Assembly: GCA_003248315.1 (NCBI GenBank)
Contig: QKWM01000004.1
Coordinates: forward strand, 5,515,001-5,579,000
Origin: Streptomyces sp. SW4
GTDB lineage: Bacteria > Actinomycetota > Actinomycetes > Streptomycetales > Streptomycetaceae
Length of the DNA: 64,000 bases
Direction: 5' to 3'
Within the stretch, counting starts at the first letter, position 1; every line of letters begins with the position of its first letter. Shown here piece by piece: positions 28,518 to 38,674 of the stretch. A model generated the notes under the pieces. It was not told where the DNA came from. It made no database searches and saw only the letters and a list, made by a program, of their open reading frames with translations. The position numbers and the translations under genes were made by a program.

Positions 28518-30478
28518 TCAGAGCGCGTGACCGACGCGCATCCCCTCCAGCACCGCCTCCTCCACGGTGCGCGGCGACAGGCAGTCGCCGGCCAGGTGGA
28601 GTTCGGGCCGTTCGGACGCGGGCAGGGACTCGATCTCCTGGGCGAGGCCGCTGACCGGTTCGTGTCCCAGGGCGAGGACCACCGAGGAGACGCCCTCCAC
28701 GAGCACCGGTTCGCCGGTCAGGACGTGCTGGAGGTAGACGGTGTCCGCGTCGGCGCCGTACAGCCGGGTCAGCGCGGCGGTCTCGACCTTGTGGCTCAGG
28801 AGCTGCCGCAGGAGTTCGTCGCGGGTGTACTGCTGGAGGGTCTCGCCCGCCTGGTAGCCGGTGGTGGCCAGCGTGACGCGGTGCCCGCGCTCGGCGAGCA
28901 GGACGGCCACCCCGATGCCGGTCCAGTCGCCGCGCCAGTCCGCGACGAGGACCCGCCCCGGGGCAGCCGGGCACCGCCGATGACCTGCCAGGCGTCCCGG
29001 ACGGTGGCCTCCTCCGTCTCGAGGGCGGGCCGGTAGGGGCGGGCGCCGGTCGCCACCACCACCGCGTCCGGGGCGTGCCGCCGCACCAGCGCCGCGTCGA
29101 CGGTGACACCGCTCTCGATCCGCACCTCCGCCCGCCGGGCCTCCTCCAGCAGGTTGGTCACCGCGCCGCCGAACTCCGCCCGGCCGGGCAGCCGTTCGGC
29201 CAGCAGGACCTGGCCCCCGGGCCGCCGGCCCGCGTCGTACACGGTGACGCGGTGTCCGCGCCGGGCCGCCACGACGGCCGCCTTCAGCCCGGCCGGGCCG
29301 GCACCGGCGACCAGGACGTCACGGGCGCGGCGGGCCGGGGTGAGCAGACCGTAGACCTCCTCCCGGCCGGTCTCCGGACGCTGGATGCAGGAGATGGGGT
29401 GCCCGCCGTGGAAGTGCCCGATGCAGGCCTGGTTGCAGCCGATGCAGGCCCGGATGCCGGACAGGTCGCCGCGCCGGGCGCGGTCGGGCAGCTCGGGGTC
29501 GCAGATCAGCGCCCGGGTCATGCCCGCCGCGTCGGCGTCGCCGCGTTCGAGCAGCAGCTCGGCGTCCTGCGGCTGGGTGATCCGCCCGGCCACGATCACC
29601 GGTGCGGACACCGCCTGCTTCACGCGCCGCGACAGGGCCGCCGTGCACAGCGGCCCCATCGTCATGGGCGGCACGATGTGGTCCGAGCCGGCGAGGGTGG
29701 CCGAGCTGCCGTGGGTGACGGAGACGTAGTCCAGCAGGCCCGCGCCGTCCAGTTCGGTGACCGCCCGCAGGGCCGCGTCCTCGCTCAGGCCCCGGTCGTG
29801 GGCCTCGCCGATGCTGATGCGCAGCCCCACGGCCAGCGTCCCGCCGGCCGCCGCACGGGCGGCTTCGAGCACCTCGCGCAGGAAGCGCAGCCGGTTGGTC
29901 CAGGACCCGCCGTACTCGTCGGTGCGCCGGTTGGTGGCGGGGTTGAGGAACTGGGCGGGCAGGTAGCCGTGCGAGGCGACGATCTCGACGCCGTCCAGAC
30001 CGGCCCGCCGCAGCCGGGCCGTGGCCGCGGCGAATCCGCCGATCACCTCGTGGACCATCGTGCGCGGCATGGCCCGGGGGAACACCCGGAAGCGTTCGCT
30101 CGGGACCGCCGAGGCCGAGTAGGACACCCCGAGCGCGCCGTCCTCGGTGTCCATGACCTCCGCACCGCCGTGGAACAGCTGGGCGAAGACCGTCGCGCCG
30201 TGCTCGTGCACCGCGTCGGCGAGTCGGCCGTATCCCTCGACGCACGCGTCGGTGTCGGCCATCAGCGCGTGCGAGGTGTAGCGGGCGCTGTCGTGCACCC
30301 CGCCCACCTGGAGGACGACGAGGCCCACCCCGCCCCGCGCCCGGGCCCGGTGGTAGGCCACGAGCCGGTCGGTGACCTTGCCGTCGTGCGCCATCACCGT
30401 GTCGTGCCCCGTGGACACGATGCGGTTGCGGATCGTCACGGGGCCGATGTCCAGCGGCGTGAACAGACGGGTGAACAT
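28518..30478 (-). CDS. Fe-S flavin oxidoreductase of the 2,4-dienoyl-CoA reductase/N-demethylase family
   Basis: The enzyme of about 654 residues has an N-terminal FMN-binding TIM barrel (MFTRLFTPLDIGPVTIRNRI; LDGVEIVASHGYLPAQFLNP with the substrate-side His), a 4Fe-4S motif with cysteines in CIGCNQAC (about residues 344-351) and PISCIQRP, and a C-terminal FAD/NAD(P) domain (VLVAGAGPAGLKAA). This is the architecture of dienoyl-CoA reductase, trimethylamine dehydrogenase and the demethylases that degrade betaine-type compounds. One base is lost near 28965. The adjacent symporter and PucR regulator suggest a catabolic unit for an imported N-methylated or unsaturated compound (inference). Confidence 0.85.
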
Positions 30479-30710
30479 GGCTGATCGGGCCTCCGGTCGT
30501 CTGCCTGGGCGGGAAACGGCCTTCAGCGTGTGGCCTGCCGGCCCGGCGGGACATGCGTCTGCCGACGCAACCTCGGCCCGCGGTTCATACCCGGGTACGA
30601 CACCGGCCCCGCACCGCCCTCCCGGTACGCCGGTGCCCGGCACGCCGGTCCGCTCGGCACGCCGGCCCCCCGGGCCGGGCAGGCGGCGGCTCCCCGACCG
30701 CGGCCCGTTC

Positions 30711-32284
30711 TCAGAGCTGGGTGATCCGCCGTGCGAGCAGGGCCATCCACAGCACGGCCACATCGCCGGTGCTGCGCAGGCTGCGCCCGGTGATCGCCTC
30801 GATCCGGCGCAGCCGGTAGCCCAGGGTCTGCCGGTGGATGCGCAGGGCCCCGAGGCGTCCCGCCAGCTGCGGTCGGTGGCCAGGAACGTCTCCAGGGTGC
30901 GCAGCAGGTCGGTGCCGTGCTCCCGGTCGTGGTCGAGGACCGGCCCGAGGACGGCGCGGGTGGCGTGCTCGGCGTCGGCCACCGTGCGGGGTAGCAGGAT
31001 CGGCGCGGCGGTGCCGTAGTCGGCCACACCCCCGCCGGAGGCGACGGCGGCCTGGAGGGCCCACCGCGCCTGGCGTGCCGTGTCGGCCAGCTGGCCGACG
31101 GCGGAGCCGCTCGCGGACACGCCGATCGCCGGCACCCGGCCGCGCAGCAGCGCGACGACCTCGTCGGCGCGGGACGCGGCGACGAGCAGCACACAGGCCT
31201 CCCCGCGCTCCCTGCCCACCAGCGCGGGCACCTCCGCGTCGCCGAGCAGTGCGGCGGCGGCGGACCGCGACTCGGCCGGGACGCCCAGCGCGGTCCGCGG
31301 CCCGACCAGGCCGTGGCCGTCCAGCGCGAGGTTCCCCGCCTCGTCCCCGAGTTCGCCGTCGACCAGCCGTTCCAGCAGCTCCGCTCCGCTGTCGTCCCGC
31401 ACGGCGCGTTCCCGCCCGACCCGCTCGACCTCCACCGAGACCAGGCTCTGCACGTGCAGCAGCAGGAAGCCGTCGGCGTCCAGTTCCCCCGGCCCGTCCG
31501 CGACCAGCATGCACGGCCGGTGCGTCGACAAGGCCAACGCGGTGGCCCGCACCCCGTCCGGGCCCTCGACGCAGAGCCGCGCCGGCAGCCGGCCCAGGCG
31601 GCCGGAGGTCTCCTCGGCCAGACGCGCGACCACGTCGGCGTCGAGCGGCCGCTCCTGCCGGAGCACCTCGCTGCCCAGGGCGACGTCGAGCACGTGCAGC
31701 CGGTGGCCGAGCTCGGCCGACAGCCGTCCGAGCAGGGAGCCTTCGCCGAACGCCGCGGTCCGCGCGGGCTCGTACAGCCGGCTGACCCGTACCAGCCGCC
31801 GTACCTGTTCGCTCTGGCCGGCCATCGCCACGGTCCGTCCGATCGCCGCGAAGGGGGTGGTGTGGCCCACCAGGAGCACGGGGAAGCCGAGGTCGTCGGC
31901 GGCGTCCAGCATCGTCCGGGTCAGCGGCGGTGCCTTGAGATCGTCGCCGATGGCGATCCCGGCCAGTTCGGCGGCGTGCAGCTCGGTGATCATCCGGCGC
32001 TGCGCCCGTGCGCCGCGCGGCACGCAGATGCCGACGGTCATCAGCAGTTCGTCGGCCCCGAGCCACTTCCACGGGTCCTCCAGCTCGCACGAGTGCGCCC
32101 AGACCACCGGCCGGCCCAGCCCGGCGGCGCCGGCCAGTACCCGGCAGTCGAACTGCTCCATCCCGGCCAGTTCGCCCACGGTGAGACGGTCGACGGTCCC
32201 GGCCTGGGCCGCTGCCGGAGGGGGTGCCGCACCCGGCCGTGCGTCCGTGCGCTCCCGCCCGGGTTCCGCACCCTCGTGCAGCAC
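30711..32284 (-). CDS. PucR-family transcriptional regulator
   Basis: The protein of about 524 residues has the N-terminal PucR domain (LTVGELAGMEQFDCRVLAGA; WAHSCELEDPWKWLGADELL), a central GGDEF-like region and the C-terminal PucR helix-turn-helix (ALRIHRQTLGYRLRRIEAIT, then STGDVAVLWMALLA). PucR regulators usually control nearby catabolic genes for purines, amino acids or aromatic acids. The GTG start (VLHEGAEPG) is 6 bases after AGGAGC. One base is lost near 30862; without it the frame would falsely fuse with the downstream oxidoreductase. It reads toward the oxidoreductase-symporter genes, which it probably regulates. Confidence 0.82.
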
Positions 32285-32533
32285 TTCGGCGCTCCTTCGC
32301 TCAGGGCCGAGCACGATCTTCGCCCGCCGTGTCCGCAAAGTACCGGACCGCCGGACGCCGTTGAAGCCCGCGGGGCCGCGGTGCCCGCACCGCCGCACGG
32401 GCACCTTTCGTCATCTGCCGCCGGTATGGCCCCACTTGGTCCCTGTGGCATCCGACGAAGTTGCGGGTGCGGGGATCCTGGTTCTTCTCTCCAGGGCGGC
32501 ACACCGCCATAGTGGCCGGAAACGAAATCCCGC

Positions 32534-32548
32534 TTCCGTTATACGGAA
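32534..32548. promoter_or_regulatory. Perfect inverted repeat upstream of the DctA-like gene
   Basis: TTCCGT-TAT-ACGGAA is a perfect 6-3-6 palindrome 22 bases before the DctA-like ATG, in the least G+C-rich part of the region. Its position suggests an operator; the TTCCG/CGGAA form resembles sites of IclR-type regulators, but the adjacent regulator is PucR type, so the binding protein is unknown. Confidence 0.5.
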
Positions 32549-32569
32549 TTGTACGTGGGGAGCTTCCGC

Positions 32570-34132
32570 ATGTCGCACGCCAGCCCGTCACTGGCTCGCC
32601 GTCTCGCCCGGACTCTGCGCAGATCGCTGTTCGTCCAGGTCGCCTGCGCCCTCGTCGCCGGCATCCTCGTCGGAGCCCTGTGGCCCGGCGCCGGCTCCGC
32701 CGTCCAGCCGCTCGGGGACGGCTTCATCAGGCTGATCAAGGCGCTGATCGCGCCGCTGGTCTTCTGCGTGGTGGTCACCGGCATCGCCAAGGCCGGCGAC
32801 CTGAAGGCGTTCGGGCGGATCGGCCTCAAGGCGCTGATCTGGTTCGAGGTCGCCACGACCGCCGCCCTCGTCGTCGGACTCGTGGCGGGCAACCTCGTCC
32901 GTCCCGGCAGCGGGATGAACGTGGACCCGGCCTCGCTCGACGCGTCGGCCGTCGACGAGAAGACCGGCGGCGGCCAACTGCCGTCCACCAGCGAGTTCCT
33001 GCTCCACTCGCTGCCCGACAGCGCGGTCGGCGCCTTCGCGGAGAACTCCCTCCTCCAGGTCCTCGTGCTGGCCTGCCTGGTCGGCGCGGCGCTGCTGCAC
33101 CTCGGCCACACCAAGGTCCCGCGATCCTCCGGCCGTGGAGCAGGCGCAGGAAGTCGTCTTCGCCGTCGTCGGGTTCATCATGCGGCTCGCCCCCGTCGCC
33201 GTGTTCGGGGCCACCGCGCATCTCGTCGGCGAGTACGGCCTCGGGGCGCTCTCCACGTACGGCAAGCTCATCGGCGTCTGCTACGCCGTCGCGCTGCTCT
33301 TCCTGCTGCTGCTCGGCGCCGCCCTGAAGGCGTTCACCGGCGTGAGCCTGTGGAAGTTCGTCCGCTACACCCGCGAGGAGATGCTGCTCGCGCTCGGCAC
33401 CGCGTCCAGCGAGACGGTCATGCCCGCATGATGCAGAAGCTCCGGCACGCCGGCTGCCGCGACGACTCGGTCGGCCTGGTGCTGCCCACCGGCTACTCGT
33501 TCAACCTCGACGGCGCCTCGATCTACCTCTCCGTCGCGACCCTCTTTATCGCCCAGGCCGTCGGCGTCGACCTGTCGCTGGGGCAGCAGGTCACCGTGGT
33601 GCTCGTGCTGATGCTCACCAGCAAGGCATGGCGGGGGTGCCCGGATCGGCGTTCCTCGCGCTGTCCGCGACGGCGTCCGCCCTCGGGGTCGTCCCGGCCG
33701 GCGCCGTGGCGCTGCTGCTGGGCGTCGACCGGATCATGGACACCATGCGCGTGGCGACCAACCTGCTCGGCAACTGCGTCGCCGTGTTCGCCGTGTCCCG
33801 GTGGGAGGGGGCCCTGGACCGGGTCCGCGCCCGCAAGGTCCTCGACGGCGAGATCCCCTTCGTCCCGGACCGGGAGGAGCGGCGCGCCGGCGACGCCGGC
33901 CGCGCCGGTGACGGTGACGGCGCCGGGGAACCGGACGGCCCGGGCGAGGCCGTCGTCCCGGCGTCGCGGGACGAGGCGCGGGCGCCGCAGGCCCGGGCGA
34001 CGCCGGCACCGTGCCCGGCGCCGGCACCGTGCCCGGCGCCGGCACCGTGCCCGGCGCCGGCACCGTGCCCGGCGCCGGCACCGTGCCGGCGCCGGTGCCG
34101 TCCCCGCGGCGGGCGGCGAACCGAAGGTCTGA
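32570..34132 (+). CDS. C4-dicarboxylate/cation symporter, DctA (DAACS) family
   Basis: This is a sodium or proton coupled dicarboxylate carrier. The sequence FVQVACALVAGILVGALWP, the segment ALGTASSETVMP (serine-rich hairpin 1 region), the signature LPTGYSFNLDGASIYLSVA and the substrate-site block LGVDRIMDTMRVATNLLGN are diagnostic. Four bases are lost: two near 33120-33135, one near 33428 (VMPRMMQ) and one near 33625 (SKGMAGVPG). After the carrier domain comes a low-complexity Ala/Pro tail over an 18-bp repeat. As read the frame goes to 34215; the end AAGGEPKV at 34132 is more natural and needs two more restored bases. The start follows a candidate operator. Confidence 0.82.
   Translation: MSHASPSLARRLARTLRRSLFVQVACALVAGILVGALWPGAGSAVQPLGDGFIRLIKALIAPLVFCVVVTGIAKAGDLKAFGRIGLKALIWFEVATTAALVVGLVAGNLVRPGSGMNVDPASLDASAVDEKTGGGQLPSTSEFLLHSLPDSAVGAFAENSLLQVLVLACLVGAALLHLGHTKVPRSSGRGAGAGSRLRRRRVHHAARPRRRVRGHRASRRRVRPRGALHVRQAHRRLLRRRAALPAAARRRPEGVHRREPVEVRPLHPRGDAARARHRVQRDGHARMMQKLRHAGCRDDSVGLVLPTGYSFNLDGASIYLSVATLFIAQAVGVDLSLGQQVTVVLVLMLTSKAWRGCPDRRSSRCPRRRPPSGSSRPAPWRCCWASTGSWTPCAWRPTCSATASPCSPCPGGRGPWTGSAPARSSTARSPSSRTGRSGAPATPAAPVTVTAPGNRTARARPSSRRRGTRRGRRRPGRRRHRARRRHRARRRHRARRRHRARRRHRAGAGAVPAAGGEPKV
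34003..34089 (+). repeat. 18-bp tandem repeat in the DctA-like gene tail
   Basis: CCGGCACCGTGCCCGGCG is repeated about 4.8 times without mismatches. It lies in the hydrophilic C-terminal tail, where it would encode an Ala/Pro or Gly/Val/Pro hexapeptide repeat depending on frame. Such a repeat is prone to slippage. Confidence 0.9.
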
Positions 34133-34211
34133 CGGCGACCGCTCCCGGACGGCCCCGCCCGCGACCCTCCCTGGACGCGCGACGACTGCGTCCCGCCGGG
34201 CGCTGGTTGGT

Positions 34212-35276
34212 CTAGACGGACGCGTGGCCGTCCGGCGTGCGCGCGCCGGACGGCCGGCGGGCCGGCGCCGTGCTGGCCCGCACCACCAGCCGCGGCTCCA
34301 CCGACTCGGGCTCCGGTACGGCGTCGGGGTCGGCGATCGACCGCAGCAGATGCGTCACCGCCAGGGCGCCCATCTCGGCGAAGGGCTGGGCGACGGTGGT
34401 GAGCGGCGGCCGGCAGTACGCGGCGAGTTCGATGTTGTCGACGCCGACCACGGAGATGTCCTCGGGGACGCGCCGCCCCAGTTCGTGCAGGGCCTTGATC
34501 ACGCCGAACGCCATCTCGTCGCTGGCGACGAACACGGCGGTGACGTCCGGGATGCGCCCGAGCACGAGTCCGTTGCGGTGACCGGACGCGGGGGACCAGT
34601 CGCCCTCCAGCGGCGGAGGCACGGGCCGGCCGGCCGCCTCCAGCGTGGCCCGCCAGGCGTCGCGGCGGTTGGCGGACTCCAGCCACGCCTCGGGGCCCGT
34701 GACGTGCCAGACGGTGTCGTGCCCGAGGTCGAGCAGGTGCCGGGTGGCCAGCCGGGCGGCGAGGCCCTGGTCGACGGCGACCACCTCGGTGTCCGGAGTG
34801 CGCGATCCGTCGACGGTGACGGTGGGCAGCGACCGGGTCAGCTGCTCGATCCGCCGGCTGGTGTGGATCAGCGGCACCGCCAGGACGATCCCCTCGACGC
34901 CCTGGTCGGAGAGCTGGCACAGCGCGTCCTCGATGGCGGAGGTGTCCAGGGACGCCGTCGTGGCGACGTCGACGGTGTAGCCGGCGGCGCGGGCAGCGCT
35001 CTCGATCCCCGACGTGACGAGACCGCGCGAGTAGTAGTGCGTCTGGAGCGTCACCACGCCGATGGTGCGGCTGCGGCCCGAGGACAGCACCCGGGCGGCG
35101 TTGTTGCGCCGGTAGCCCAGTTGCTCGACGGCGGTCAGGACCTTGACGCGGGTCTTCTCCTGGACGTTGGGGTGGCCCGAGAGCACCCGGGAGACCGTCT
35201 GCGCCGACACGCCGGCCGCCCGTGCCACGTCCGCCATCCCCGGCGGTCGCTTCGTGTCGCCGCGCGGCTTGCCCAT
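34212..35276 (-). CDS. LacI-family transcriptional regulator
   Basis: The 354-residue repressor has the LacI helix-turn-helix at its N-terminus (MADVARAAGVSAQTVSRVLS, hinge helix near NNAARVLSSGRSRTIGVV) and a periplasmic-binding-protein-like effector domain (GIVLAVPLIHTSRRIEQLT; VFVASDEMAFGVIKALHELG; DISVVGVDNIELAAYCRPPL). It is intact. It lies downstream of and in the same orientation as the nitrilase and APC permease genes, making it a candidate local regulator, although a GntR regulator is also adjacent. It is convergent with the DctA-like gene. Confidence 0.88.
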   Translation of the reverse strand: MGKPRGDTKRPPGMADVARAAGVSAQTVSRVLSGHPNVQEKTRVKVLTAVEQLGYRRNNAARVLSSGRSRTIGVVTLQTHYYSRGLVTSGIESAARAAGYTVDVATTASLDTSAIEDALCQLSDQGVEGIVLAVPLIHTSRRIEQLTRSLPTVTVDGSRTPDTEVVAVDQGLAARLATRHLLDLGHDTVWHVTGPEAWLESANRRDAWRATLEAAGRPVPPPLEGDWSPASGHRNGLVLGRIPDVTAVFVASDEMAFGVIKALHELGRRVPEDISVVGVDNIELAAYCRPPLTTVAQPFAEMGALAVTHLLRSIADPDAVPEPESVEPRLVVRASTAPARRPSGARTPDGHASV

Positions 35277-35503
35277 GTGTGCCTTCCTCGCTGCCGTGAG
35301 GCTCCGATGGTAGCGCCCCATCGCCGCCCGGAGCCGGTCCGGCACAGGCCGGGGCAGCCGGTCCAAGCCGGCGTTGGCATCGCTAACAACCGGTGGCGTG
35401 CAGCAGGCGCGCAGGAAGGCGAGGGGTGCGGTACCGATGACGACCCGCCCGAGCCGTCCCCGTCTGCGCATCCCGCCCCTGCTGCGCCCCGGCGACAACA
35501 CCC

Positions 35504-36872
35504 TCACCGTCCTGGAGCCGGCGCCTCCTGCGGCAGGCCGAGGGCCAGACCGGGCGGGGGTGTGCGGAACATGCGCGTGAGACAGGCGAGGTAGACGATG
35601 CCCAGGCCCAGCCAGACGGCACCGAGGACCAGGGCCGTGCCGTCCAGGCTGCACAGCAGGTAGACGTCGACGGCCGCACCGATCGCCGGGGCGACGAGGT
35701 GGGTCAGCGGATTCGGCCGGCCGCCGCCGCGCCGCAGCCGGACGTACGTGGCGAGGACGGCGACGTTGACGAACGTGAAGGCCACGAAGGCGCCGAAGTT
35801 GATGAAGGAGGTGGAGGTCGCCACGTCGAGGCCGAGGGCGATCAGGCCGATGACACCCGTGATCAGGATGTTCACGGCCGGGTGAGATAGCGGGGTGGAC
35901 GCGGGCGAAGACCCGGCGGGGCAGGGAGCCGTCGCGGCCCATGGCGAAGAGCAGCCGGGACGTGCTGGCCTGCGCGGCCAGGCCGGAGGCGAACTGGGCC
36001 ACGACCAGCCCGGCGAGGAAGACCGCGGAGAACAGATCGCCGCCGATGGTGCGGGCGATCTCGAACGCGGCCGACCCCTCGTCCTCGAAGCGGGCGCCGG
36101 GGTGGACGAGCTGGGTGGTGTAGGCGACCGCGACGAACACGGCGCCTCCGGCCAGTGCGATGAGCAGGATGGCACGGGGCATCGTCCGCTCGGGGTCGAC
36201 CGTCTCCTCGGTGAGGGTGGTCACGGCGTCGAAGCCGAGGAAGGAGTAGGCGGCGAGGGCCGCCCCGCCGGAGATGCCGGCCCAGGTGGTCGAGTCGTTG
36301 AGGAAGGGCTCGGTGCTCGCCAGCGCCCCGGCGCCGCCGATGCCCGCGACATGACGCAGGGACAGCGCCACGAAGACGGCGATGACCAGGATCTGGAAGA
36401 CCATCAGCAGGTCGTTGGCGCGTTCGGCGGTCTTGATGCCCCGGATGTTGAGTCCGGTGGTCAGCGCGATGAACCCGACGATCCACGCCCAGGAGGGAAC
36501 CCCGGGGAACTGCGCCCCCAGGTAGGCGCTGCCGATGAGCCAGATGACCATCGGCAGGAACAGGTAGTCCAGCAGGGTGACCCAGCCGACGAGGAACCCC
36601 AGCCGCGAGTCGAGGGCCTTGCGCACGTACGTGTACGAGGAGCCGGCCACGGGATAGGTGGCGGCCATGCGCCCGTAGCTGTGCGCGGTGAACAGCATGG
36701 CGGCCAGCGCCAGCAGGTAGGCGGTGGGGACCGTGCCGCCGGTGGTGGCGGCGACCACACCGAAGGTGCCGAGGACGATCAGCGGCGTCATGTAGGCGAG
36801 GCCGAACAGGACCACGGCTCTCAGGCCGAGGGCGCGGGTGAGGGTCGGCGCGGCGTCGGTGCCGTGGGACAT
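35504..36872 (-). CDS. APC-superfamily amino acid/amine permease
   Basis: This permease of about 456 residues has some 12 membrane segments. The first helix region LRAVVLFGLAYMTPLIVLGT and the break PVAGSSYTYVRKALDS are typical of APC/AGT-type carriers; the TTLTEETVDPERTMPRAIL block of helix 6-7 and LLFAMGRDGSLPRRVFARVHP are strongly conserved. Two bases are lost near 35890 (natural reading RVHPRYLTPAVNILITG). The gene starts 37 bases after the nitrilase stop, so both are likely cotranscribed: the permease would import an amine or amide and the nitrilase would hydrolyse it (inference). Confidence 0.85.
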
Positions 36873-36909
36873 GGGTGCTCCGGGGGCGTCGGTACGGGGA
36901 GGGAGGGCG

Positions 36910-37798
36910 TCAGTCGCGGGCGGGCCGGACGGGCGGTGCCGCGGGCGCCAGGTCCGCGGGTCGATGCGGCCGGCGTACAGCGGCAGCTCGATCGGGGCGT
37001 CGTCGTCGGCGAAGTGGTCCCACACGCGGGTCACGCCGGCGGTGCCGTGGGACCGGACGCGGGTCACCTCGTCGAGGTCGATCACATCGGTCAGGACGGT
37101 GCTGCCGTCACCGGCCGCCTCGGCCCGGACCCGGCCCTCGGGGTCGACGACGAGCGAGTGGCCCCGGCCCACGGGACCGGCGGTGTTGACGCTGACGACG
37201 TGCACCTGGTTGACGATGGCGTTGGCGCGGGCCAGGACGGTCTCCTGGGCCCGGTCGGCGGTGGTGGTCATCACCGGGTTGACGATGACCTCGGCGCCCA
37301 TCCAGGCCAGGTGGCGCGCCACCTCCGGGAACCAGGCGTCGTAGCAGATCGCGAGCCCGATGCGTCCGGTGCCGGGGAGGTCGAGGACCACGAACCGGTC
37401 GCCCGGGTCGTAGGGCTCGCTGGGCCGCCAGGGAAGACCTTGCGGTAGCGGGCCACCAGGCGGCCCTCGGGGGAGAGGACGACGGCGGTGTTGTACAGCT
37501 CTCCGCCGGGCCCGCGCTCGACCAGGGTGCCGGGACCAGCCACAGGCCCAGGTCCCGGCCAGCTCTCCGAGGGCCTTGGTGCGGGGCCCGTCCAGCGGCT
37601 CCGCGATCTCCCGCAGCTGCGCGTGGGTCTGTGCGCCGAAGCCCTCGACACCGCACAGGTGCAACTCGGGAAGACCGCCAGACGCGTGAGCGGAAACCTC
37701 GAAGCGATGCTCTCCACTTGCTCAGCGAAGACGCTGAGCTGGGCGTTTGCCGGAATCGGGGGAAGCTGCGCGAGCGCAAGCGGAAGGGGTCGGGACAT
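36910..37798 (-). CDS. Carbon-nitrogen hydrolase (nitrilase superfamily)
   Basis: The 297-residue enzyme has the nitrilase Glu-Lys-Cys triad: Glu in LAVFPELHLCG (about residue 45), Lys in RYRKVFPW and Cys in ICYDAWFPEVARHL. It ends WRPAAPPVRPARD. Members hydrolyse amides, nitriles or carbamoyl groups. Five bases are lost, near 37672, 37550 and 37540, 37440 and 36945, so it is the most damaged gene for its length. Restoring one base in each homopolymer yields a continuous protein of normal length. It is upstream of the permease and divergent from the GntR gene. Confidence 0.8.
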
Positions 37799-37811
37799 GG
37801 CGAAGAAATTA

Positions 37812-37832
37812 GTTCAACATGAGCACTTAAAC
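37812..37832. promoter_or_regulatory. Candidate operator in the nitrilase/GntR divergent region
   Basis: GTTCAA and TTAAAC form an imperfect dyad (5 of 6 pairs) separated by 9 bases, in a markedly A+T-rich patch just upstream of the nitrilase ATG. The neighbouring GntR/FadR regulator is the obvious candidate to bind, but the dyad is short. Confidence 0.35.
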
Positions 37833-37937
37833 AAGAGGTGAAGGCTCACGCTCCTCGGTGCGGGGTGGTCCCCGACCTCCCCGCACCGCCGTGCCCGGCT
37901 CTGCCCGCCGTGGCGCGCGCCCAGTAGGGTGGCTGTC

Positions 37938-38674
37938 ATGGCCAGCACCGCCCGCGCCGAGACGCTTCCCTTCGCCACCCTGGGCGTGAGCAGGCTGTCC
38001 GCGCTGGAAGCCGTGCGCGCCCGGATCGCCCTCGCCGTCGACCTCGGGCTGCTCGCGCCCGGGGAGCGCCTTCCCGGCAACGCCCAGATCGCCGCGGCCC
38101 TCGGCGTCGGTGAGATCACCGTCCGCCGGGCCCTGGTCTCCCTGTGCGCCGACGGCGTCCTGGAGCGCCGGCGCGGACGCAACGGCGGCACGCACGTGGC
38201 CGAGAACCCGAACGCGGCACCGTCGTCGCCACGGACGCCTACCGCTCGGACGCGTCCGTCGTCCAGCGTCTGATCGACCACCGGCTCGCCCTGGAGTGCG
38301 GCATCGCCCACCTCGCGGCGGGACGGGCCACGGAAGAGGACCTGGCCGAACTGCGGGAGCTGGTCGAGGAGATGGACGCCGCCCCGAGCTGGGCGGAGTT
38401 CCACGGCTGCGACGAACGCTTCCATCTGCGCCTGGCGCGGGCGACGGGGATGCCGTCGATCGCGACGCCCTACGGCGCGGTGCTCCAGGAGCTGTACCGC
38501 TACTACCTCCCGTACCCGCTGGAGGCCCTGCGGGAGTCCAACGAGGAGCACCGCTCGCTGGTCGACGCCCTGCGCCGCAAGGACGCCTCCGCCGCCGCCG
38601 AGGTGGCCCGCCGTCATGTCGAGGTCCTGCGCAGCACGATGTTCGTCGGCCTGATGGACTCCGGCGCCAGCTGA
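37938..38674 (+). CDS. GntR/FadR-family regulator (FCD domain)
   Basis: The protein of about 245 residues has a winged helix-turn-helix (VRARIALAVDLGLLAPGERL and NAQIAAALGVGEITVRRALV, with ERRRGRNGGTHV as the wing) and an all-helical FCD effector domain with the expected ligand residues (HGCDERFHLRLARATG; ESNEEHRSLVDALRRKD). One base is lost near 38215. It is transcribed divergently from the nitrilase-permease operon and probably represses it in the absence of its acid or amine ligand (inference). Confidence 0.85.

Noticed and set aside
28796..32404. Continuous 1202-codon frame joining a PucR regulator to the flavin oxidoreductase
   Set aside because: The join exists only because one base is lost near 30862. 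The PucR helix-turn-helix continues in another frame to a stop at 30711, and the oxidoreductase has its own ATG at 30478.
34212..37664. Continuous 1150-codon frame joining nitrilase, APC permease and LacI regulator
   Set aside because: The three proteins have separate starts and natural ends in other frames; the apparent fusion results from lost bases near 36945 and 35890.
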